11,259 bases of DNA from Nitrososphaerota archaeon (lineage in GTDB: Archaea; Thermoproteota; Nitrososphaeria; Nitrososphaerales; Gagatemarchaeaceae): contig VBPK01000118.1 in the NCBI GenBank assembly GCA_005877225.1, forward strand, positions 1 through 11,259, read 5' to 3'. Positions 6,209 to 11,259 of this stretch are shown here, one piece after another (positions within the stretch are counted from its first letter, which is position 1; each line of letters opens with the position of its first letter). Below the pieces are notes generated by a model that saw only the letters and a program-made list of their open reading frames with translations, was not told the origin of the DNA and made no database searches. Made by a program: the position numbers and the translations under genes.

Positions 6209-6847
6209 GTTAAGCTCTCTTCGCTGGCAGACCTGGGCCGTCTCTCCTGTGCACTGGAGAGGGCGCCATTTCCCCTCTTCGCATTCAAGGAGGGAGATAA
6301 CTTCAGAATCGCGGCACAAGCCGACCTCTTCATGGGAACGCCGATCTTCTACTACTTCGATGCGAAGACAAACGGAGAGTTCCTGGCCTACAGAAGCTAC
6401 GGCGAGTCCGAGGAGGTGCAGCTGGTGGAATCCGCGAGCAACGCTGCCTTCATCTACGCACCAGTGATTAGAGTGAAGAAGATGCCGAAAGAGCTTGAAA
6501 GTAGAAACGAGTTCGAAGACAAGTTCCTCGCCGTCGAGGTCGAAGATTTAGGAAGTCTGGTAAAGGTTGGGGCGTACAAGATGCTCTTCGAAGAGCCGCC
6601 CCTCCCTCTCTTTGGATTTAAGAACGGTGCAAACTGGATACTAGGAGCCTTTGCACGAATAGACGACTATGAAGAGGCCTCCCTCTTCTTCTACACGCGG
6701 ATGAGCGGGGAGCCACCCGCCGGGTTCGTGAGATACTCTCCAGCGAAGACCGCCGAGACTGCCTTCAGTAAGAAGACCGATGAGCACGGCTTCGTCTACA
6801 TCAAGGTCGTGAAGCTTGCTGAGAAACATCCGCTCGTCCAGTTCTAA
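6209..6847 (+). CDS. Protein of unknown function, start codon not identifiable
   Basis: The obvious ATG at 6332 gives 171 residues, but coding-like sequence clearly continues upstream in the same frame. It reads VKLSSLADLGRL, then ERAPFPLFAFKEGDNF, then AAQADLFMGTPIFYYFD, with the C/G-ending codons typical of this genome. The frame is open back to 6140 (stop at 6137-6139) yet contains no ATG, GTG or TTG before 6332. Near-cognate candidates are ATC at 6191, GTT at 6209 and CTG at 6224 or 6233; 6209 is given here as an approximate start (about 212 residues). The protein looks soluble and mixed alpha/beta, with no signal peptide or membrane span and an aromatic-rich core (FYYFD, LFFYTRM, LPLFGFKNG). 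A start-codon sequencing error or true non-canonical initiation are both possible. I do not recognise the family. It ends nine bases from the convergent Nudix gene. Confidence 0.75.
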   Translation, partial: VKLSSLADLGRLSCALERAPFPLFAFKEGDNFRIAAQADLFMGTPIFYYFDAKTNGEFLAYRSYGESEEVQLVESASNAAFIYAPVIRVKKMPKELESRNEFEDKFLAVEVEDLGSLVKVGAYKMLFEEPPLPLFGFKNGANWILGAFARIDDYEEASLFFYTRMSGEPPAGFVRYSPAKTAETAFSKKTDEHGFVYIKVVKLAEKHPLVQF

Positions 6848-6856
6848 GTTGCTTGC

Positions 6857-7288
6857 CTACTTTCGTATTCGTCGTGTCGTCTCTTCAAGATATTTCTGAG
6901 CCTGTAGGAGAATGCGCCTAGAGTTGTTGTAAGTCACGTTCTCGAGCGCCTCCCGGAAGCTAAACCAGCCGTAAGCCTGGTGCTCAAAGGAGAGCTTCAC
7001 CTCGTCCTTATTCGTCTCCGCAAGGAGAAAGACGACCTCCTTGTGTACCGACTTATTTTCTCGACGGTAGAAGTATTCGATCTTCCGCCTGAAGCCGTCG
7101 ATTAGCTTCACCTCGTCGAGCCCCGTCTCCTCATTCACTTCCCTGAGGACTGTCTGCCCTTCACTCTCCCCCTTCTCTACGTTTCCTTTCGGGAAATCCC
7201 AGTGTCCCGCGGGGTACTTGAGCAGCAGGTATTTCCTCGAGCTCCCGATGTCGTTGAAGAGTACCGCGCCGGCAGAACGTTCCTCCAT
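6857..7288 (-). CDS. Nudix hydrolase, diadenosine-tetraphosphatase-like
   Basis: The protein has 143 residues with a perfect Nudix box at 35-57 (GNVEKGE, then seven residues, then REVNEETGL), which matches GX5EX7REUXEEXGU. The glutamates at 50, 53 and 54 are the expected metal ligands. The N-terminal SAGAVLF strand, the HWDFPKGN run before the box, and the small size resemble Ap4A-hydrolase-type Nudix proteins, which cleave dinucleoside polyphosphates and so limit alarmone or by-product nucleotides. The substrate cannot be fixed from motifs; other nucleoside-diphosphate-linked compounds are possible. The ATG at 7288 sits about 30 bases downstream of a TATA-like TATTATC, consistent with leaderless expression. 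It is divergent from the inositol-phosphate synthase gene, with 93 bases between the two starts. Confidence 0.94.
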   Translation of the reverse strand: MEERSAGAVLFNDIGSSRKYLLLKYPAGHWDFPKGNVEKGESEGQTVLREVNEETGLDEVKLIDGFRRKIEYFYRRENKSVHKEVVFLLAETNKDEVKLSFEHQAYGWFSFREALENVTYNNSRRILLQAQKYLEETTRRIRK

Positions 7289-7310
7289 GCCTCTGAACTC
7301 TTCCCCTTAC

Positions 7311-7322
7311 GATGATAATAGG
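7311..7322 (-). promoter_or_regulatory. TATA-like box of the Nudix gene
   Basis: On the minus strand the sequence reads CCTATTATCATC and is centred about 29 bases upstream of the ATG at 7288, which implies a leaderless mRNA. It lies in the 93-base gap shared with the divergent inositol-phosphate synthase gene, whose own box is about 30 bases away, so the two promoters are back to back. Confidence 0.5.
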
Positions 7323-7344
7323 CTTCCGCCGAGCGGGAGCAATC

Positions 7345-7353
7345 AATTTATAG
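7345..7353 (+). promoter_or_regulatory. TATA box of the inositol-1-phosphate synthase gene
   Basis: AATTTATAG is the strongest TATA-like element in the window. It is centred about 33 bases before the TTG at 7382 and predicts a start near 7375, so a leader of only a few bases. Confidence 0.65.
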
Positions 7354-7381
7354 GAATTTTCATCGCCGCCTAAAAGTAGGG

Positions 7382-8443
7382 TTGCCAAGAATCAGAGTCG
7401 CGATCGCGGGTGTCGGGAACTGCGCCTCCGCGATAATCCAGGGTGTCCACTACTACGAAGAGCGAGAAAGCGAGGCGGGTCTAACTTACGGGAGAGTCGG
7501 CGGGTATACCCCCGATTCGATCGAGTTCGTGTCTGCCTTCGACGTCTCGTCGAGGAAAGTCGGTAAGGACTTGGCGGTAGCGATCCACGAGAAGCCGAAC
7601 AACACGCCGAGGATCTCCAACGTCCCCAAGCTGGGTGTCACCGTGAAGAGGGGCCCCCTCCTCGACGGTATCGGCAAGTACCTGAAGGATGTCGTTCCAG
7701 TCTCGAGGGAGGCGGAGGTGGACGTCGTCGAGGAACTCAGGTCGTCGAGGGCGGAGATCCTGGTGAACTACCTACCCGTCGGGAGCACCAAGGCGACTCA
7801 TTTCTACGCAAACGCCGCGATAAAGGGTGGGGTGGCCTTCATCAACGCGATACCCGTCTTCGTCGCCTCCGACCCCGAGTGGGCTGAAAGGTTCAGGGAG
7901 GGGGGTCTGCCCGTGGCCGGAGACGATGTGATGAGCCAGGTGGGGGCGACGGTCCTACACAAGACGTTGGTGAAGATGGCCGTCGATAGGGGGGCGAAGG
8001 TCGACGAGACCTACCAGCTTAACATTGGCGGAGACACGGACTTCCTGAATATGCTTGAGGAGAGCAGGCTGAGGGACAAGAGGGAGAGCAAGACGAGCGC
8101 CGTGAGGGCGATGTCTCCATACGAGATTCCCACGCGGATCGGCCCCAGCGACTACGTCCCCTTCTTGAGGAACGACAAGGTTTGCTACATCTGGTTGAAG
8201 GGGAGGTATTTCGGGGGAACGACTGTGGAGATCGATGTGAAGCTTCACGTCGTTGACGCGTACGACAGCGCGGGTGTGATGGTCGACGCGATAAGAGGAA
8301 CGAAGCTCGCTCTCGAGAGGGGAGTTAAGGGGGAGCTTACGAGCCTCTCCGCATTCTGCTTTAAGCACCCGCCGAAGCAGATGCCGTACCCGGAAGCGAA
8401 GGCCGCGTTCGAGGAGTTCACTGCCGGGAAGCGGGAGCGGTAG
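7382..8443 (+). CDS. ino1: Inositol-3-phosphate (myo-inositol-1-phosphate) synthase
   Basis: The enzyme converts glucose 6-phosphate to myo-inositol phosphate using bound NAD, the first step toward inositol lipids (archaetidylinositol) or inositol-based solutes. Motifs in the 353-residue product: Rossmann dinucleotide site GVGNCAS (10-16), NAIPVFVASDP (155-165), AGDDVMSQVGATVLHKTL (179-196), the LNIGGDTDFLNM core (213-224) followed by the lysine-containing SKTSAV (236-241), and KLHVVDAYDSAGVM (287-300). These are the conserved blocks of the short archaeal/actinobacterial type, of usual length for it. The TTG start at 7382 gives the Rossmann strand RVAIAG at the expected position and fits the TATA box. 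A homologue acting in phosphonate or aminocyclitol chemistry is unlikely given motif fidelity. The 3' end overlaps the convergent surface-protein gene by 26 bases. Confidence 0.96.
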   Translation: MPRIRVAIAGVGNCASAIIQGVHYYEERESEAGLTYGRVGGYTPDSIEFVSAFDVSSRKVGKDLAVAIHEKPNNTPRISNVPKLGVTVKRGPLLDGIGKYLKDVVPVSREAEVDVVEELRSSRAEILVNYLPVGSTKATHFYANAAIKGGVAFINAIPVFVASDPEWAERFREGGLPVAGDDVMSQVGATVLHKTLVKMAVDRGAKVDETYQLNIGGDTDFLNMLEESRLRDKRESKTSAVRAMSPYEIPTRIGPSDYVPFLRNDKVCYIWLKGRYFGGTTVEIDVKLHVVDAYDSAGVMVDAIRGTKLALERGVKGELTSLSAFCFKHPPKQMPYPEAKAAFEEFTAGKRER

Positions 8444-11132
8444 CGGGAGTAACGCGTCTCCTTATCGTGAGGGCGGCGGCCAGCACCGCAAGGACCGCGA
8501 TGCCGACGGGAAAGGCGTATCTCGTCAAGACGTCCTCATGGACCGTGACGCTCTGATTCGGGAGTAGCTCGATCACTTTTTGCCCGGCGTAGCTGAAGGT
8601 GAGAGTACCGCCGTTCAGGGAGAGAGACAAGCCTGATGCGGCGCTAAGCGTAAGATTTGCTGAGTAGGTGCTCCCCGCAGAGAGAGAGGGGATGCCGATT
8701 GTGACCGCACCGTTCGTCACGTTCGCGTTAGTCAGGCTCAAGACCCTGACCCCGGGTGGGAGCTTGAGTTCAAAGTGTACGGCGGAGACCTGAACGGGTG
8801 ATGGATTCTTGACGGAGAGTTGGACACTGAAGCTGCTCCCCTCGACGGGGCTGCGGGGTGAGGCGGAGAGGGAGGCCTGCAACGGACGCAGGACTGTGGC
8901 GTTCCCCTGCGGCATGTCGAAGTTGAACCTCGTCCCCCCGAAGAGGAGCTGGACTGCCACCCCGGAGGCCTTGAAGGTCCCAGAGCCTCCGCTATTCACT
9001 GCCACTGTGTAGTTGAAGGATGAGGAGGTACCGGGATTGATCACCTCGAAGAACTTCCGAGTCACGCCCGGTGAGGCGGGAATGCTGCTGAAAGAGTCGG
9101 CGCTCGCAGATACCGTGGCGTTGTAGAAGACGTAACCACCTCGGTTTGAGGCGTTCACGACCACGGTCGGGGTCATCCCCCGGAAGAACGAGTTGGGGCT
9201 GAGCGTCTTCGAGACGACGAGGCCAGCCGGGGCGGCTATCCCTCCAGTGACGCCCCTAAAGGTGAAGCCGCCCGTCGTGACGTTGAACTTCGCTGGCGTG
9301 AAGATCAGACTCGTCTGGCTCACGACGAACCAGACGCTGGCCTTCTTCGTTGCTCCCCTCTGAAGGTTGCTGTACTTCAGAGAGACCTTCTGGTTCGAGC
9401 AGGTTATGTTACCGCCGGAGGTCTTCCCGCAATCGAGCCCTGAGGGGATCGGCTGAGCGCTAGAGAGCTCGCTGACAGAGGCGTGGCCGCTGTTCGACGT
9501 CGTGTACCTCAGGGTGATATTCATTCTCGACGACGAGAGGGGCGTCACCGTGGCGTTGACTACGACACGACCGAACCCGACCTGCATCGAGGAGTGGGTG
9601 AAGAATAGGGTGGCGAGACTCGAGCGTAGGAGACGGGTCTCTCCCTCGGGGGTCTCCCAAGAGACTGTAAAGAACCTGGAGATGTTGCTCTGGATGATGC
9701 TCGTGAACTTGATTGGGACTCCGACTACCGTGGTCCCTCCCACTGAGAGGCTTTGTTTCGTGGAGTTCGCCACCTTTACGTTGAGCGCCGGGCCTGAACC
9801 TATATTCGTGACAGTCACCGTGAAGTTCTCCGGCGTTCCCAGGGGGTTTCCCGACGAGCCGCTGGGCTGGACCTTTATGGCGAGAGCCGGCTCTACCATC
9901 CCGACAACGACTTGTGCTTCGTTGAAGACTGCTGTCCCGTTGAACCGAACTCCGCCGCTCTGGTAGAAGTAGCTGCCAGTGACTGACGGGATGGTAATCT
10001 CGCCCTTGTCAGACGAATTCACTTTCAAGATGTATGTCCGGGGCTCCTCCTGCCCCGCACCGATGGATGGAATCGTGAAGTTCCAGCTGCCGCTCGAGAA
10101 GGTGAAGATGTTGGGATGAGACTTCCACCAGACGTCTCTAACAGTGAAATTCTGCACCGGCTGAGACGCGATGTTCTTGACGGAGAGGGTGACGGCCAGG
10201 GTGTCTCCAGGATTAAGGGAACCCTTGTCGAGTATCCTCGTCGCGATGACTACAGACGGAGACTGGAGAAGGGTGAGGTTCAGGGCCTTCACCTTGTTGG
10301 TGCGGCTGAGGGTGTAGGAGTAGAAGCCGCTGAAGTTCGCACCACTGTTCCTCACCGTCGCCTTGTCCTTCGAGGAGATGAGTCCATCGAGCGAACGCAC
10401 GTATATCGTAGAAGTATTGGCGAGTTTCGAGGGTTGGATGGACGAAGGGCTGCTCCCGAAGAGGGTGAGCAGCTGCAAATTGCCGGAGGCCACGGCCGCA
10501 AGTTTGATTGAGCCCACAGTGAGTGAATGGGAGAACCCGCTCGAGGCCTTCTGCCCCGAGAGGGTGACGAAGGGCGAGGCCTGCGCGACCAGCTGGGTGG
10601 GCGAGATGAGTGAGGCAAAGCCGCCGACGCTCTGGGGGATCAGCCTCAGCAGAGTTCCTGGGACAATGAGGCCGAAGGAGACGGGGCTGAAGTAGCTGTA
10701 AGTGCCGCTTCCGTTCGATAGGGGAACGAATGCGGCTGCGAGGTATGAGTCGAAGGCCGAGACCGCGGAGGTCGCGACAGACGCGTCCGAGGCACTCAGC
10801 GTGAGGAAGAGACCCTGGTCCGGGATGAAGGGGAGGCGCAAAAGGTTGTAGCCGTGGGGCCCGAACACCTGGAAGTCCGAGTCCCACGAGGCTGTCTTTA
10901 TCGCGGTCAGGTTGTAGGAGGTGAGGCCTGAGATCGCCTCAGCCCGGGAGATCGCTTGCGCTGATGCGTTCACCCCGCTGAGAGTCACGTACCAGAGGGC
11001 GTTTGAGCCGGACGTGTAGACGGCCAGCCTCTCGGAGTATCCGCTCGGGAGAGCGGCGACCCCGCCGGGGGCGATGGGCAAGACCCCGAGCGACAAGATA
11101 ACTGCTATCGCTGCGAGCTGCCTAGACTTCAA
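8418..11132 (-). CDS. Large secreted surface protein with Ig-like (CARDB/DUF11-type) repeats and C-terminal membrane anchor
   Basis: With the TTG at 11132 as start the product has 904 residues. Positions 1-28 form a signal peptide: basic KSRQ, hydrophobic AAIAVILSLGVLPIA, and an AA cleavage region before LPSG. An alpha/beta N-terminal region (about 30-285) is followed by roughly five beta-rich Ig-like units (about 290-410, 414-510, 520-630, 635-745 and 750-860). These have phrases such as GDTLAVTLSVKN, PENFTVTVTNIGSGPA and GSSFSVQLSVKNPS, typical of CARDB/DUF11/NEW3-type modules. A single membrane span (about 872-890) and a short RRR-containing tail end the protein, so it is anchored with most of it outside. 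I count 24 N-X-S/T sequons. The only two cysteines are ten residues apart (568 and 578) and may be disulfide bonded. An upstream GTG at 11225 would add 31 charged residues ahead of the signal peptide and would overlap the preceding gene. The role may be S-layer-associated or adhesive; that is inference. Confidence 0.87.
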   Translation of the reverse strand: MKSRQLAAIAVILSLGVLPIAPGGVAALPSGYSERLAVYTSGSNALWYVTLSGVNASAQAISRAEAISGLTSYNLTAIKTASWDSDFQVFGPHGYNLLRLPFIPDQGLFLTLSASDASVATSAVSAFDSYLAAAFVPLSNGSGTYSYFSPVSFGLIVPGTLLRLIPQSVGGFASLISPTQLVAQASPFVTLSGQKASSGFSHSLTVGSIKLAAVASGNLQLLTLFGSSPSSIQPSKLANTSTIYVRSLDGLISSKDKATVRNSGANFSGFYSYTLSRTNKVKALNLTLLQSPSVVIATRILDKGSLNPGDTLAVTLSVKNIASQPVQNFTVRDVWWKSHPNIFTFSSGSWNFTIPSIGAGQEEPRTYILKVNSSDKGEITIPSVTGSYFYQSGGVRFNGTAVFNEAQVVVGMVEPALAIKVQPSGSSGNPLGTPENFTVTVTNIGSGPALNVKVANSTKQSLSVGGTTVVGVPIKFTSIIQSNISRFFTVSWETPEGETRLLRSSLATLFFTHSSMQVGFGRVVVNATVTPLSSSRMNITLRYTTSNSGHASVSELSSAQPIPSGLDCGKTSGGNITCSNQKVSLKYSNLQRGATKKASVWFVVSQTSLIFTPAKFNVTTGGFTFRGVTGGIAAPAGLVVSKTLSPNSFFRGMTPTVVVNASNRGGYVFYNATVSASADSFSSIPASPGVTRKFFEVINPGTSSSFNYTVAVNSGGSGTFKASGVAVQLLFGGTRFNFDMPQGNATVLRPLQASLSASPRSPVEGSSFSVQLSVKNPSPVQVSAVHFELKLPPGVRVLSLTNANVTNGAVTIGIPSLSAGSTYSANLTLSAASGLSLSLNGGTLTFSYAGQKVIELLPNQSVTVHEDVLTRYAFPVGIAVLAVLAAALTIRRRVTPATAPASRQ

Positions 11133-11164
11133 TTGAATAGACTCCGTTGGCGACCCGGCTATTG

Positions 11165-11172
11165 TATTAAAA
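11165..11172 (-). promoter_or_regulatory. TATA box of the surface-protein gene
   Basis: On the minus strand this reads TTTTAATA, about 36 bases upstream of the TTG at 11132, predicting a leader of roughly ten bases. It lies only a few bases past the stop of the preceding minus-strand gene and supports the downstream TTG over the longer GTG start at 11225. Confidence 0.6.
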
Positions 11173-11175
11173 CCG

Positions 11176-11259
11176 TTATGAAGAACTTCTCTTTCTCGGC
11201 GACTCCTCTGTCGGGTCGTCGACACCCTTCTCGTTGAGGACGAAGACCGCGTCCCTCTC
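11176..11259 (-). CDS. C-terminal end of an unidentified protein, truncated by window end
   Basis: On the minus strand a frame is open from the window edge to a TAA at 11176-11178, giving 27 residues that begin ERDAVFVLNEKGVDDP and end in a Ser/Arg/Lys-rich tail. Codons are C- or G-ending (GTC TTC GTC CTC AAC GAG AAG), as in the confirmed genes, which supports coding. The family cannot be identified from this piece. It lies 43 bases upstream of the surface-protein gene on the same strand, and that gene's TATA box sits immediately after this stop codon. Confidence 0.55.
   Translation of the reverse strand, partial: ERDAVFVLNEKGVDDPTEESPRKRSSS

Noticed and set aside
6332..6847. ATG at 6332 as the true start of the unknown plus-strand gene
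   Set aside because: Upstream in-frame sequence has native codon usage and protein-like composition for about 40 residues, so this ATG is probably internal.
10213..10887. A 224-residue minus-strand frame inside the surface-protein gene
   Set aside because: It lies in a different frame of the same strand, is Leu/Pro/Arg/His-rich and lacks any motif; the surface-protein frame has regular sequons and beta repeats.
11133..11225. GTG at 11225 as the start of the surface protein
   Set aside because: It would put 31 charged residues before the signal peptide, run through the TATA-like box and overlap the tail of the preceding gene; the TTG at 11132 gives a standard signal peptide.
1..11259. tRNA, rRNA, CRISPR arrays, insertion sequences or defence genes
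   Set aside because: No cloverleaf-like intergenic sequence, regularly spaced repeats, transposase motifs or terminal inverted repeats were seen; all gaps between genes are under 100 bases.

Overview
The window reads as a gene-dense, GC-rich archaeal chromosome segment. It is most likely from the TACK/Thaumarchaeota (Nitrososphaeria-like) side, but that placement is inferred from gene content, not from a marker tree. Archaeal signs are a DUF373-type membrane protein, an archaeal-type cis-prenyltransferase, an archaeal/bacterial-type inositol-1-phosphate synthase and an eL22-like ribosomal protein. In addition, AT-rich TATA-like boxes lie about 30-35 bases upstream of several start codons, implying leaderless or nearly leaderless mRNAs. 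Four genes appear to start with TTG. No RNA gene, mobile element, CRISPR array or origin was seen.

Layout. Bases 1-701 hold the C-terminal part of a thiolase (plus). It converges on, and overlaps, an AMP-forming acyl-CoA ligase (682-2358, minus); the pair suggests acyl-CoA metabolism. A 67-91 base gap with one TATA-like box usable in both directions separates the ligase from an arginase/agmatinase-superfamily protein (2450-3334, plus). That protein has an altered metal site. Next come a DUF373 membrane protein (3390-4508) and, four bases later with a Shine-Dalgarno spanning the junction, a cis-prenyl (undecaprenyl/dolichyl-type) diphosphate synthase (4513-5295). These two probably form an operon for polyprenol lipid carrier synthesis or use. 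An eL22-like protein with a long Lys/Glu tail follows (5335-5775).

The second half has a minus-strand helical protein of unknown function (5772-6173) diverging from a second unknown (about 6209-6847, plus). The second unknown has clear coding sequence upstream of its first ATG but no canonical start. Then come a Nudix hydrolase (6857-7288, minus) divergent from inositol-1-phosphate synthase (7382-8443, plus), and a large secreted, membrane-anchored, sequon-rich surface protein (8418-11132, minus). The last bases hold the C-terminal tail of another minus-strand gene (11176-11259).

The themes are cell-envelope lipid and glycan chemistry (acyl-CoA ligase, polyprenol synthase, inositol phosphate for archaeal inositol lipids, a surface protein with 24 N-glycosylation sequons) plus housekeeping genes. 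All four convergent gene pairs overlap at their 3' ends or are less than 10 bases apart. I do not see a defence system or other obviously new multi-gene system. The best leads are the eL22-like protein, the gene lacking a start codon, and the arginase-like protein with Cys and Gly where His is usual.
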